Assembly (NCBI GenBank): GCA_024682415.1
Contig: JAIKZG010000025.1
Location: forward strand, 1-64,000
DNA: 64,000 bases
Reading direction: 5' to 3'
Origin: Prevotella sp.
GTDB lineage: Bacteria > Bacteroidota > Bacteroidia > Bacteroidales > Bacteroidaceae
In this document: one piece after another, positions 55,847 through 64,000 of the stretch
Layout of the letters: every line of letters begins with the position of its first letter
How positions within the stretch are numbered: position 1 is the first letter of the stretch
The notes under the pieces: model-generated
Databases searched by the model: none
What the model was told of the DNA's origin: nothing
Seen by the model: only the letters and a program-made list of their open reading frames with translations
Translations under genes and position numbers: made by a program

Positions 55847-56208
55847 GCTGTTTCCTCCTTTCTTTTCTTACCGCGAATGACACTCTGTGTCACTCTGCCC
55901 GCCACTACCATCACCACGACTGTGGAAACAAACGTGATAAAGGCATATTGAAAAATATTATCTTTAATAACGCCCCACGAATCTACAAGTCCTGCGGCTG
56001 CCGGCACAAACATCACTGGCATGACGGCTATTAGAAACAGCGACACTTCCCTGATGTCCTTCACCTTCAGCCATTTCATTTCCAAGGCGGTGAACAGCAG
56101 AATAATGCCATAAATGCTTGCCGGTATAGGCAACGGAATGACGGCATGAAGCACCTCGCCAAGAAAAGCGAATAGTATGATTATAAGAAACTGAATTACA
56201 TATTTCAT
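55843..56208 (-). CDS. lrgA: LrgA/CidA-family holin-like protein
   Basis: 121 residues, four helices, CidA/LrgA signature LGEVLHAVIPLPIPASIYGIILLF and FLIAVMPVMFVPAAAGLVDSW. First gene of the lrgAB pair and translationally coupled to lrgB by an ATGA-type overlap. The charged tail (RGKKRKEET) is cytosolic. Confidence 0.9.
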   Translation of the reverse strand: MKYVIQFLIIILFAFLGEVLHAVIPLPIPASIYGIILLFTALEMKWLKVKDIREVSLFLIAVMPVMFVPAAAGLVDSWGVIKDNIFQYAFITFVSTVVVMVVAGRVTQSVIRGKKRKEETA

Positions 56209-56270
56209 GAAATGAGCGGTAATATAATATTCTGTTATTTTTGTTTTCTATAACTATATACGAGGGAAAT

Positions 56271-56864
56271 TTAAGCAAATGTGTGTCGCTTATCTTCCAC
56301 CTTATCTATATATTGCTCTATCAGCTGTGCCGTATTTTCAGCAGAAAGGCGACAGCTATCTATGCACAAATCATAATCATCTGAATTGCCCCAAGTAAGC
56401 CCCGTGTGAAATTTGTGATAAGTCTTACGGCGGTCGTCCACCTCTGTGACAAATTCCTTTGCGTCTTGATATTTCATCCCCTGCTCTTCCTCCACATTCC
56501 TTATTCTCACGTGGATATCTCCTTTCAGAAACACGGAAACGAGATCTTGCCTGTTGCGGAATATGTAATTGCCACATCGCCCTATGATGATGCAGTTTTC
56601 ATTACCTATCATGTCGGTCAGCATCTCTATCTGCTTACTGTGTTTCGCTGCCTTTGGTGACTGAAAATCTGATGATATGGCGAATATCAAATCATCAACA
56701 GGACGCTCCTCAAAGAAATCGTCCATCTCGCCGAGTATGCCACGTTCGCGAGCCATCTTTTTCAGCTGCTCACGAGTATAAAACGGCACATTATAGTGGG
56801 CAGCCAACGCCTCTCCCACTCGTAGCGCGCCACATCCGCACTGTCTGGCTATTGTGATTATCAT
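56271..56864 (-). CDS. Cytidylate kinase-like protein
   Basis: 197 residues of the Cytidylate_kin2 family. N-terminal MIITIARQCGCGALRVGEALAAHYNVPFYTRE carries the degenerate P-loop of these proteins (RQCGCGA instead of the more usual RxFGSGG). Further blocks: CIIIGRCGNYIFRNRQDLVSVFLKGD and DDYDLCIDSCRLSAENTAQLIEQYI. Likely a nucleotide-binding kinase, but not the housekeeping Cmk; the true substrate is unknown. Located 62 bases upstream of lrgA on the same strand. Confidence 0.82.
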   Translation of the reverse strand: MIITIARQCGCGALRVGEALAAHYNVPFYTREQLKKMARERGILGEMDDFFEERPVDDLIFAISSDFQSPKAAKHSKQIEMLTDMIGNENCIIIGRCGNYIFRNRQDLVSVFLKGDIHVRIRNVEEEQGMKYQDAKEFVTEVDDRRKTYHKFHTGLTWGNSDDYDLCIDSCRLSAENTAQLIEQYIDKVEDKRHTFA

Positions 56865-56911
56865 AATTTTATTTACTTTATTATTTTAATATTCTTATCC
56901 GCGCTGATAGT

Positions 56912-57721
56912 TTATCTATTCAAAACAAACTTCTCAACGGCTACTCCCACTCCGTCTTCCTCATTCGACAACGTAACATAATTTGCCGCCTGCTTTACAA
57001 TATCATCGGCATTATCCATAGCCACTCCCATTCCGGCAAACTCTATCATGGAAAGGTCGTTATGTCCGTCTCCGCAAGCCATTACCTCGTCCTTAGTTAT
57101 GCCCCACTTTTCAATAAGACGTGCCAACGACTGCGCCTTATCAATATGCAATGGCACACATTCCAGGAAGAACGGAGCCGAAGTGTAGACGCTGATGCGC
57201 CCTTTCGTTGCGGCAGCTACTTTCTGCTCCACTTCGGGCATTTTTTCAGGCGTGCCCACTATCAGACATTTGTTTAAAGGATATTCCACCTGTCGCAGAA
57301 AATCATCAAGCTCCACTACCGGCATACGGTTTATCCTTGCTTCCTCCTTCACATATTCACTACTTGCATCGGTGGTTACAATCTCATTGCCACGATAGGT
57401 CACGATAGCCATGTCCGCGTCTTCGGCAAGCTGCCATAGCAGTGGCACTATTTCGTCGTCCAACTTCTGCTCAAAAAGAGTCTGCTTTGTAGCCCAATCG
57501 GTTATCTTGCCACCATTAAACGCCATGATAGCTCCGCCATATTTGTCTATCTCAAGCTGTTTTGCCAACGGCACTATGCCGTAAGTAGGTCTGCCCGAAG
57601 CCAACACTATTCTCACTCCCTGTCTTTGCGCCGTCATCAGAGCGTCGAAAGTGCGCGGAGTGATTATCTTATCATGATTTGTAAGCGTGCCGTCAAGGTC
57701 GAGCGCTATAAGTTTATACAT
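56912..57721 (-). CDS. Cof-type HAD-IIB phosphatase
   Basis: 269 residues. HAD motif I ALDLDGTLTNHDK (Asp nucleophile), motif II VLASGRP, motif III Lys and motif IV MACGDGHNDLSMIEFAGMGVAMDNA; the type IIB cap lies about 85-190. These enzymes dephosphorylate sugar phosphates or cofactors such as pyridoxal phosphate. Stand-alone gene with its own promoter; 47 bases separate it from the cytidylate-kinase-like gene downstream on the same strand. Confidence 0.92.
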   Translation of the reverse strand: MYKLIALDLDGTLTNHDKIITPRTFDALMTAQRQGVRIVLASGRPTYGIVPLAKQLEIDKYGGAIMAFNGGKITDWATKQTLFEQKLDDEIVPLLWQLAEDADMAIVTYRGNEIVTTDASSEYVKEEARINRMPVVELDDFLRQVEYPLNKCLIVGTPEKMPEVEQKVAAATKGRISVYTSAPFFLECVPLHIDKAQSLARLIEKWGITKDEVMACGDGHNDLSMIEFAGMGVAMDNADDIVKQAANYVTLSNEEDGVGVAVEKFVLNR

Positions 57722-57762
57722 AATGAGGAAGTTTTCTGTTTATTGAAAAAATAAATATGGTG

Positions 57763-57793
57763 CAAAGTTACAGTTTTTTCCTTTTCCTACAAA
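57763..57793 (-). promoter_or_regulatory. Consensus promoter of the Cof-type phosphatase
   Basis: Minus strand: TTTG (57793-57790), 19-base spacer, TAACTTTG (57770-57763). Leader of about 35 bases. The rest of the gap 57722-57962 has only a weak 8-base inverted repeat. Confidence 0.75.
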
Positions 57794-57962
57794 AAAGCCA
57801 CGCATGGCAACCTCCTAAAATACGTGCCACGAAACTAACAAGAAAATAGCACGACACACATCATTCTGAAACAATGAAGCGTGCCATGCCTGTATAAAAA
57901 CGGATAGATAAAATCTCAAAAAAATTATGCTGTCGCAGTGAAAATCACCCAACTATAAGCCA

Positions 57963-58163
57963 TTATCTCTTGAACGGCTCTTCCGGAATAACAATCCAGA
58001 GAATGATATAAGCCAAGATACCAGAGAAGCAAGTGAACAATGTCAATAGCACATAAGCCAGACGAATTACGGTAGGGTCAAGGTCGAAATATCTTGCCAC
58101 ACCGCTGCACACGCCACCAAGCATAAAAGGTCTTGTTCTGTAGAGTTTCTTCATTTCTTCCAT
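57963..58163 (-). CDS. Small PspC-domain membrane protein
   Basis: 66 residues: KKLYRTRPFMLGGVCSGVARYFDLDPTVIRLAYVLLTLF is a full PspC domain, ending in a membrane helix (about 38-60). Stand-alone short PspC proteins are common in Bacteroidetes and are linked to envelope stress. The MKK Met at residue 4 is an alternative start. No pspA or partner nearby. Confidence 0.88.
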   Translation of the reverse strand: MEEMKKLYRTRPFMLGGVCSGVARYFDLDPTVIRLAYVLLTLFTCFSGILAYIILWIVIPEEPFKR

Positions 58164-58397
58164 AATTATAATCTTTTATTGTTTTCTGACTATTAGACGA
58201 ACCATAACGCCGAAAAGTTGCAACGACATAAAAAATTGCGCGCAACAAACAGCTGCAAGGTATGTATTGCTACGCACAGACATTATCCCCAAATATAAAC
58301 ACTATTTTTTAATCCGCAAACAAAAAAGAAGAAAATTATAAAAACGATTTCTTGCAAAATTGTGAGCGAAATCTAAATTATTTTTTTATTTAAATCG

Positions 58398-58428
58398 CTT
58401 GCAGATTAGAAAATAAGGTTTATATTTG
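58398..58428 (+). promoter_or_regulatory. Promoter of the fimbrillin/lectin lipoprotein gene
   Basis: CTTG (58398-58401, one base off TTTG), 19-base spacer, TATATTTG (58421-58428). Predicted start near 58435 leaves a leader of about 320 bases. The part of the gap before it (58164-58397) is AT-rich without a gene. Confidence 0.65.
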
Positions 58429-58434
58429 CAAGTA

Positions 58435-58749
58435 GAATGTGCGTAGCACCTTATGTTTTGGTGTTGCGTGCCTTATTGGTTGAAAATAGCATTAGCTATT
58501 ATCTTGTTCGTTGGACACGAATCCGGAAAATTCAAATTACGACAGAACAATAGATAATTGGTTAATGTCTACGTATAGCGTAGGCATTGTTTCTGTATCT
58601 ATAGTCGTAGGGTCATTTCCGGAACCTGTGTCTGAGATAAATACAGATAATAATGCCTACGCATCGTTATGGTATTTATCGTGAACAAATAATACTATGC
58701 CTTTCTTCACCAACTTTATTTTGAAATAAATTATCAAAACTCAAGGAGG
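58435..58749 (+). promoter_or_regulatory. Long structured 5' leader
   Basis: Two foldable blocks: a 12-pair stem (with G-T pairs) joining GTGCGTAGCACC (58439-58450) to the GGTGTTGCGTGC segment (58460-58471), and an 11-base perfect pair GCGTAGGCATT (58578-58588) / AATGCCTACGC (58652-58662). The latter encloses TCTGTAT (58592-58598) / ATACAGA (58641-58647). An unusually strong Shine-Dalgarno AAGGAGG (58743-58749) ends it, 6 bases before ATG 58756. No known riboswitch class recognised. Confidence 0.6.
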
Positions 58750-58755
58750 ATGAAT

Positions 58756-60186
58756 ATGAAAACGAAACAATTTTATTTTGGAATGTTCATAGCATTGGTT
58801 GTTATGGCATTTACTGCTTGTTCTTCTTCGGATGATTTATCTGAGAAAGGACAAGTCAAAGAATTAAAGCTTTATGCTGGTATATCAGCTCTTAAAAGTC
58901 CGTATAATATGGAGGAGTGGGGCACGAGTATAAACATAGGTGATATAGATGCAGATTTGGCAAAGGAGTCAAGATTCAGATTAACAGATTGGGAGATGAC
59001 TCGTACACCTGCTGATAATAACGATTGGGTAGGAATGAGCAATAGAAGCATTGCTATTCAGGCAGGAGGTTCTGTTTATGAGTACACTATTGATGCCAGC
59101 GGTTTGCTTTCAGCGACATCGCCTTATTATTTCACGACGCTAAACAGCGTGAATATTACTTCATGGTATCCTTATTCCGAGAATGCCAATTCTTTTTCGG
59201 TACAGGCAGATCAATCTTCTTACGCCAATTATGAGGCAAGCGATTATCTTTATGGTACTTCGTCTGCAGGTTACAGCACGACAGACAACTCAATATCTTA
59301 TGTCCATAAGACAGCAAAGATAAAGTTTAATGTAACTGTTACTCATAGTGAGCGATTAAGTAACAAGAATATTACGGGAGTGACACTTTCAAATGTTCAG
59401 CGTTCTGCATCTGTTTCGAGTGGTAATTTGGCAGCAAATGGTTCTGTAGGAACTGTTAATATGTATAATAACGTAGCTACTTCAGTAAGTGGCACTACGA
59501 GTACAGCAGCTTTTGAGGCTTGCATTATTCCTCAGACATCATCAATTGGTTATACCATAAGTTTTGGTGGAAAGACATATAGCGGAACAATTACGAGTCG
59601 ACAATATAATGCAGGCTACATTTACACGATAGACGTTAAGCTAATGGCGATAAATGTTACTATCAATAATCATGCAGGCGTAGATTTGGGTCTGCCATCT
59701 GGCAAGATATGGGCAACAATGAATATTGGAGCTACAGCGGATACACAATATGGTAATCTTTATGCTTGGGGTTCTATCGCTGTTGGGGGGGCAGCTTATG
59801 ATGGAACAGTAATATCTCCTACAAGTGATTATGATACTGCTCGTAAAAACTGGGGTGGAACATGGCGAATGCCGACAGATACAGAATATCAGGAGTTGAT
59901 AGATAATTGTACTTGGACTTGGAGCACATATAGTGGTATGAATGGTTATTGGGTGTCAAGTAATGTTGCAGGAAATACTGCTAGAATATTCTTTCCTGCT
60001 GATGGATGTCAAGATAGAAATCGTAGAGGAAGTCAAGGATATTATTGGACGGCTTCTTGTCGTAATGCATCACCCTACCAGCCTTGGCATTTGTGGTTTG
60101 ATGTTGGTAAAGTTTGGGTAGGAGATGATGACGAACAAATAGACGAAAGGACATTTACGTGTAGTGTTCGTGCTATATCAAATTAA
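58756..60186 (+). CDS. Fimbrillin-like lipoprotein with C-terminal C-type-lectin-like domain
   Basis: 476 residues. Start placed at ATG 58756, six bases after AAGGAGG; ATG 58750 directly abuts that site. Lipobox Cys22 (AFTACSSSDD). Residues about 30-305 resemble a Mfa-like/fimbrillin beta-sandwich (FTTLNSVNITSWYPY, YVHKTAKIKFNVTV, CIIPQTSSIGYTISFGGKTYSGTI). Residues about 315-476 (VDLGLPSGKIWATMNIGAT ... GGTWRMPTDTEYQELIDNCTW ... GSQGYYWTAS ... CSVRAI) match the lectin-like fold found in diversity-generating retroelement targets and FISUMP domains. No reverse transcriptase is in the window. Codons are T/A-ending, unlike all neighbours, which points to transfer. Confidence 0.72.
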   Translation: MKTKQFYFGMFIALVVMAFTACSSSDDLSEKGQVKELKLYAGISALKSPYNMEEWGTSINIGDIDADLAKESRFRLTDWEMTRTPADNNDWVGMSNRSIAIQAGGSVYEYTIDASGLLSATSPYYFTTLNSVNITSWYPYSENANSFSVQADQSSYANYEASDYLYGTSSAGYSTTDNSISYVHKTAKIKFNVTVTHSERLSNKNITGVTLSNVQRSASVSSGNLAANGSVGTVNMYNNVATSVSGTTSTAAFEACIIPQTSSIGYTISFGGKTYSGTITSRQYNAGYIYTIDVKLMAINVTINNHAGVDLGLPSGKIWATMNIGATADTQYGNLYAWGSIAVGGAAYDGTVISPTSDYDTARKNWGGTWRMPTDTEYQELIDNCTWTWSTYSGMNGYWVSSNVAGNTARIFFPADGCQDRNRRGSQGYYWTASCRNASPYQPWHLWFDVGKVWVGDDDEQIDERTFTCSVRAISN

Positions 60187-60226
60187 GAAAACGAATGCTG
60201 CCCTTGCACATTTAAAAACCTCTCCC

Positions 60227-60239
60227 CCCCGTTTCGGGG
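60227..60239. other. GC-rich hairpin just after the lectin-like C-terminus
   Basis: CCCCG-TTT-CGGGG, 40 bases after the stop at 60186, embedded in a C7 run. Small GC hairpins follow the variable region in known diversity-generating retroelement targets; alone it could equally be chance. Confidence 0.4.
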
Positions 60240-60302
60240 AAGTCGGAAAAGGACTTTGATATAAGATATTTTTCATAGCTTCATAAAGCTAAGTTTATAG
60301 CC

Positions 60303-60344
60303 GGCGGTGCGCAGCTCGTGAGAGCCAAAGCACCGCCTTTTTTT
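60303..60344 (+). terminator. Terminator of the fimbrillin/lectin gene
   Basis: Perfect arms GGCGGTGC (60303-60310) and GCACCGCC (60330-60337) with an inner GCTC-GTGA-GAGC hairpin in the loop, then seven T. Confidence 0.9.
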
Positions 60345-60397
60345 ATCAGTATAGTTGTATTAAGAAATCTTGTTTCTTGATACATATAATCAATGTA

Positions 60398-61288
60398 TTA
60401 TGGCACCAATTCCTGGGCTGCTTCATTGAGAAGTGGCTTAATCTTTGAGAATGGTATCGTTACCTGTGGCATACCGGCAGCGTAAGGGGCAATCTCGTAT
60501 TGCTGATAGATGAATGTGATGCCATCTTTATCGAAGAAAGGAACCATCTGTGGCAGAGGAATATCCTTTATAGTCGGGTTCTCTTTGTTGAGAAGGAGTA
60601 TTTCGAGGAGTTCCTGGTCGGTCTTCACTTCAAAGTATTTTTTGAGGTCTTTCACAATCATGCTCATCAGTTTGGCATGGTTCTTGTCGTTGGCTTTCTT
60701 GATATTAGAAGCAAACATGTCGTAGCTGAGCTTATGACCATCCTTTTTGCTGAATGTAGCTCCCTCTACGAATGTTGAGCCATGAGCGCCACCGAGAAAT
60801 ATATAGGTGTTAGCGATGTAAGTGATATATTTCGGAGTGTTGCTCGTAAGGGTGATTTCAGCGGAGAAATCCCTTCCTGTAATAGGGCCTTCAAATTCTT
60901 TGGAATTGGCGTGCTGCTCTTTCTGCTTTGCCTTTACATAGGCATTGATGGCTTTCTGTGGATCATCGCCTGTTTTATATCCCATGCTGAGAGTATGGGT
61001 AATGTATTTGCAGACACTCTCTTGCAGCTTTGCGTCGCCACTGACAGGCCAGTCTATTTTCACAGAAGTAGCGATGGCTTCATTGCCATATTCGCCTTTC
61101 ACAGAGTCTGCAATCTCGGCACAGAGTTTCTTTGTGCTGAATGCTTCTTCCTTTTCATTCTCAACGTTTGGCGTATATGCAGAGTCTTGTGCTTCTTTCA
61201 CAATAGGCTGCGACGGCTTGGAATTGTTGCAGGCTGTGAGCATACATATAGCAAGAAGCAATGTTGTAAGTGTGCTAAACTTTTTCAT
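60398..61288 (-). CDS. DUF3298/RsiV-like lipoprotein
   Basis: 296 residues from ATG 61288 (MKKFSTL); an in-frame ATG five codons upstream only lengthens the signal. Lipobox Cys20 (MLTACNNS). The mature part has the DUF4163/PdaC-like region (about 40-170) and a DUF3298 domain (about 180-290: GGAHGSTFVEGATFSKKDGHKLSYDMF, DGITFIYQQYEIAPYAAGMPQVTIPFSKIKPLL). Proteins with this pair are linked to lysozyme binding or cell-wall functions (RsiV), but no sigma gene is adjacent. A -7 box (minus TATATTTG, 61327-61320) lies 32 bases upstream. Confidence 0.82.
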   Translation of the reverse strand: MKKFSTLTTLLLAICMLTACNNSKPSQPIVKEAQDSAYTPNVENEKEEAFSTKKLCAEIADSVKGEYGNEAIATSVKIDWPVSGDAKLQESVCKYITHTLSMGYKTGDDPQKAINAYVKAKQKEQHANSKEFEGPITGRDFSAEITLTSNTPKYITYIANTYIFLGGAHGSTFVEGATFSKKDGHKLSYDMFASNIKKANDKNHAKLMSMIVKDLKKYFEVKTDQELLEILLLNKENPTIKDIPLPQMVPFFDKDGITFIYQQYEIAPYAAGMPQVTIPFSKIKPLLNEAAQELVP

Positions 61289-61410
61289 AAATATATTTAT
61301 CATTGGTTTTTATTGTTTGCAAATATACGCTTTTTTGTATGTATGAAAAAAGGTATGCGCTGAAAAATATTTGCGCATACCTTTTATAATATATAATCAG
61401 CAAAAGCGGA

Positions 61411-62793
61411 TTACTGCATATCGTAAACTACTTGCATTATTTTCTTGCCTAAAGCGTCAGCCTGCTCCATTGTAGAAGCTTCGCTATATACACGGATAAT
61501 TGGCTCGGTGTTGCTCTTGCGAAGGTGTACCCAGCTGTCGGCAAAGTCAATCTTCACGCCATCAATGTCGGTTATCTTTTCGTTTGAATACATCTCTTTC
61601 ACCTTTACCAAGATAGCGTCTACATCGGTAGAAGGGGTGAGGTCGATGCGGTTCTTCGCGATGAAATAGTTAGGGAACGACGCGCGCAGCTCTGTTGCCT
61701 TGCATCCCTTCTTTGCCAATGAGGTGAGGAAAAGGGCGATACCTACGAGAGCGTCACGACCATAATGACTTTCAGGATAGATTACTCCGCCATTGCCTTC
61801 ACCGCCTATCACCGCCTTCACATCTTTCATCTTTGTGGTGACATTCACCTCGCCAACTGCAGCGGCAGTGTAAACTCCTCCATGCTTCTCTGTCACATCA
61901 CGAAGGGCACGTGTAGAGCTGAGATTTGAAACAGTGTTACCTGGAGTCTGTGACAATACATAGTCGGCAACGCTCACGAGTGTGTATTCCTCGCCAAACA
62001 TCTTGCCATCTTCGCAGATGAACGCAAGACGGTCTACATCTGGATCGACAACGATACCGAGATCGTAACCGCCATTCTTCACCTCGCCCATGATACCACC
62101 GAGGTTCTTCTCTAATGGCTCTGGGTTGTGAGCGAAGTCGCCGTTGGCTGTGCCGTTAAGGATTTTATATTCCACGCCCATCGCATCGAGCAACTGTGGG
62201 AGAATGATTCCGCCCACTGAGTTGATAGAGTCTACGCAGACCTTGAAATGCGCGTTCTTTATTGCATCTACATCCACAAGCTTCAGCGCAAGCACAGAGT
62301 CTACATGGCGTTTGTCGAAACTGTTGTCTTCTATATATTTGCCAAGGCTGTCTACCTCAGCGTATTCAAAATCTTCGCTGTCGGCAATGGCAAGCACCTC
62401 ATTGCCATCGTCTTTAGTAAGAAACTCTCCCTCGCTGTTGAGCAGTTTCAGAGCGTTCCACTGACGTGGGTTGTGGCTTGCGGTGATGATGATACCACCG
62501 TCGGCTCCTGCCATGCGCACGGCAAGCTCTGTGGTAGGAGTAGTAGCTAAGCCTATGTTTACCACATCATAGCCCATGCCCATTAGTGTGCCGCATACTA
62601 CGTTCTTTACCATTTCGCCCGAAATGCGCGCGTCGCGACCCACTACAATCTTGTTGCTTCCATTTTTAGTGTTGCGACGAATGAAAGTAGCATAAGCAGA
62701 AGTGAATTTTACTATGTCAAGTGGATTCAATGTATCGCCGGCATGTCCTCCGATAGTGCCGCGAATACCTGATATTGATTTTATAAGTGTCAT
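61411..62793 (-). CDS. glmM: Phosphoglucosamine mutase / phosphohexomutase
   Basis: 460 residues of the alpha-D-phosphohexomutase family. SGIRGTIGG at the N-terminus, phosphoserine loop TASHNPRQWNALK with Ser106, metal loop DPDVDRLAF, sugar-binding GGEGNGGVIYP and phosphate-binding RKSNTEPIIRVY. Converts glucosamine-6-phosphate to glucosamine-1-phosphate for peptidoglycan and LPS in known GlmM proteins; a phosphomannomutase or phosphoglucomutase role is not excluded. Begins 5 bases after the DUF4827 gene, one operon. Confidence 0.88.
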   Translation of the reverse strand: MTLIKSISGIRGTIGGHAGDTLNPLDIVKFTSAYATFIRRNTKNGSNKIVVGRDARISGEMVKNVVCGTLMGMGYDVVNIGLATTPTTELAVRMAGADGGIIITASHNPRQWNALKLLNSEGEFLTKDDGNEVLAIADSEDFEYAEVDSLGKYIEDNSFDKRHVDSVLALKLVDVDAIKNAHFKVCVDSINSVGGIILPQLLDAMGVEYKILNGTANGDFAHNPEPLEKNLGGIMGEVKNGGYDLGIVVDPDVDRLAFICEDGKMFGEEYTLVSVADYVLSQTPGNTVSNLSSTRALRDVTEKHGGVYTAAAVGEVNVTTKMKDVKAVIGGEGNGGVIYPESHYGRDALVGIALFLTSLAKKGCKATELRASFPNYFIAKNRIDLTPSTDVDAILVKVKEMYSNEKITDIDGVKIDFADSWVHLRKSNTEPIIRVYSEASTMEQADALGKKIMQVVYDMQ

Positions 62794-62798
62794 CTTTA

Positions 62799-63443
62799 TT
62801 ATTTTCCTTTTTCAATTGTCAATCTGTAGAAGCAAGGGTATACGCTTGATGACGCGTAAGTCTGCCCTTGTGAATGAGGCACGATGATGTTTACCTTGGC
62901 TATAGGCTCGTCCTCCTTTGTCTGTCGGCCCACGTTGATGTAAGGGAATATGGCAAGCCATCCGGCAGGAACGGCAGTTGTTTGGTAGGCGTTATACATC
63001 AGACTTGATGTTTCATCAAATGTGCCTCGATAATTGGCATCACTGCGTGTAACTGAAAATTTCTCAGGAAGAGAAGAGTAAGCAAGAGAATTATTGGTGA
63101 GCTGCGCTGTGTCGGGACGCTCCAGAATGTTGTATTCATCAAAACGCGCGAGCACAGGAACGGTAGCGCCATTCTTTATCTTCTCTCCGCAGCCTTTGTT
63201 TACAATCTGCATATATACACCGCTGCTCTCGAAAAGTACATATTCATTCTTTGCGGTATCAGTCTTTTCGCCGTTGGCCTTAAACTGGGCTTCTGTTATC
63301 ACCGTTATCTTCTTGTTGGCAATATATGCGTTGATGGCTGCGCGCTCTTTGTTGCGTCTGTCGGCATAAGTCTCATCGTGATCGCAGGCTGAAAGGATAA
63401 ATAATCCTGCCATCAGATACATAATATAAATGTACTTTTTCAT
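62799..63443 (-). CDS. DUF4827 lipoprotein
   Basis: 214 residues, lipobox Cys20 (FILSACDHDE). The domain (about 30-214) of DUF4827 type has an FKBP-like feel: YVLFESSGVYMQIVNKGCGEKIKNGATVPVLARFDEYNI, WLAIFPYINVGRQ and AKVNIIVPHSQGQTYASSSVYPCFYRLTIEKG. Isomerase activity is not shown for the family. Co-transcribed with the downstream mutase. A -7 box (minus TACTTTTG, 63510-63503) lies 60 bases upstream. Confidence 0.82.
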   Translation of the reverse strand: MKKYIYIMYLMAGLFILSACDHDETYADRRNKERAAINAYIANKKITVITEAQFKANGEKTDTAKNEYVLFESSGVYMQIVNKGCGEKIKNGATVPVLARFDEYNILERPDTAQLTNNSLAYSSLPEKFSVTRSDANYRGTFDETSSLMYNAYQTTAVPAGWLAIFPYINVGRQTKEDEPIAKVNIIVPHSQGQTYASSSVYPCFYRLTIEKGK

Positions 63444-63569
63444 CTTAAAGAATTGTGTATATATACGTTTGTTTTTTAGTCTTTGTTCTTATAATATAGC
63501 TGCAAAAGTACAAAAAAATAAATAATAAGATAAGCGTAACAAAAAAATTATATGATAATAAGATTTTTT

Positions 63570-63601
63570 TTTGCTTCTTACGATTTTTCTTTCTACCTTA
63601 G
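63570..63601 (+). promoter_or_regulatory. Promoter of the nucleotidyltransferase gene
   Basis: TTTG (63570-63573), 20-base spacer, TACCTTAG (63594-63601), one mismatch to TAnnTTTG. Leader about 65 bases. Confidence 0.5.
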
Positions 63602-63672
63602 CGACATTGTTTTCAATATAACCCCTAATAATTGACAAAACAAGCAACTACAAAGAAAATTTAAACATAAAA

Positions 63673-64000
63673 ATGAAACCAACATTGTTATTATTGGCTG
63701 CCGGAATGGGAAGTCGTTACGGTGGCTTGAAGCAGCTCGACGGTCTTGGCCCTAACGGTGAGACCATCATGGACTATTCTATCTATGACGCTATCAAGGC
63801 GGGATTCGGCAAAATCGTATTCGTGATACGCAAGGATTTTGAGCAGGATTTCCGTGAGAAGATTCTAAGCAAATATGAAGGACATATCCCAGCCGAGCTT
63901 TGTTTCCAGAGCCTCGATGCTCTTCCAGAGGGATTCTCTTGCCCAGAAGGTCGTGAGAAACCATGGGGCACAAACCACGCCGTGATGATGGCAAAGAGCG
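63673..64000 (+). CDS. Sugar nucleotidyltransferase, N-terminal part (cut by window edge)
   Basis: 109 codons visible from ATG 63673. MKPTLLLLAAGMGSRYGGLKQLDGLGPNGETIMDYSIYDAI is the NTP-transferase signature loop (GxGSRYGGLKQ) and is followed by GFGKIVFVIRKDFEQDF and ALPEGFSCPEGREKPWGTNHAVM, a pattern of UTP-glucose-1-phosphate uridylyltransferase-like proteins of Bacteroidetes. The product binds a nucleoside triphosphate and a sugar phosphate; which sugar cannot be decided from this part. Confidence 0.85.
   Translation, partial: MKPTLLLLAAGMGSRYGGLKQLDGLGPNGETIMDYSIYDAIKAGFGKIVFVIRKDFEQDFREKILSKYEGHIPAELCFQSLDALPEGFSCPEGREKPWGTNHAVMMAKS

Noticed and set aside
57802..57889. Inverted repeat GCATGGCA/TGCCATGC between the phosphatase and PspC genes
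   Set aside because: Only 8 bases with a 72-base gap and no T-tract; likely chance.

Overview
The window looks like chromosome of a Prevotella-type member of the Bacteroidales. Evidence: tandem SusC/SusD pairs, a hybrid two-component system (HTCS), type IX secretion genes (porW, porX), many short SpII lipoproteins, promoters of the Bacteroidetes form TTTG-N19/20-TAnnTTTG, and few Shine-Dalgarno sequences. No rRNA or tRNA gene, CRISPR array, transposase, integrase or phage gene was seen.

1-19427 is a xylan utilisation locus. On the minus strand, in transcription order from 15166, lie SusC, SusD, SusC, SusD, a SusE-position lipoprotein, a GH10 xylanase with an inserted binding domain, a GH115 alpha-glucuronidase and the start of xylose isomerase. 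The first six match the xusA-B-C-D-E-xyn10C order described in Prevotella bryantii. A divergent HTCS regulator sits beside it. A second xylan block at 30679-39642 (plus strand) carries a CE6-like acetyl esterase, three GH43 enzymes, a GH97 and a type-B carboxylesterase. Together they could capture arabinoglucuronoxylan at the surface, debranch it and feed xylose into the isomerase pathway.

19505-28293 holds an ATPase + DUF4435 pair resembling the PARIS anti-phage architecture, an EamA transporter, and a TolC/HlyD/ABC-2 efflux operon without its own ATPase. 28294-30678 holds a possible small RNA with its own promoter and terminator, a GNAT/FemAB-like protein, and a 41-bp tandem repeat.

39643-46003 is the accessory-looking part: a chromate transporter pair behind a large palindrome that covers the start codon; a DUF4143 ATPase; a 33-bp x3 plus 40-bp x10 repeat array; then a DUF4840 lipoprotein, an ECF sigma factor and an anti-sigma/beta-barrel fusion, closed by a second, contracted copy of the repeat element. 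An identical 87-bp segment flanks this cassette as a direct repeat.

46004-54507 is a long co-directional housekeeping/T9SS run (aroA, Cys-rich membrane protein, metal permease, porW, porX, tsaE, cyclophilin-rhodanese fusion). 54562-63443 contains a lipocalin, lrgAB, a cytidylate-kinase-like protein, a Cof-type phosphatase, PspC, an AT-rich fimbrillin-like lipoprotein with a C-type-lectin-like C-terminus and a long structured leader, a DUF3298 lipoprotein, a phosphoglucosamine-mutase-type enzyme and a DUF4827 lipoprotein. The window ends inside a sugar nucleotidyltransferase.

The strongest candidates for undescribed biology are the 33/40-bp repeat element and its duplicated copy around the sigma cassette, the chromate-transporter palindrome, the structured leader of the fimbrillin/lectin gene, and the ATPase-DUF4435 pair.
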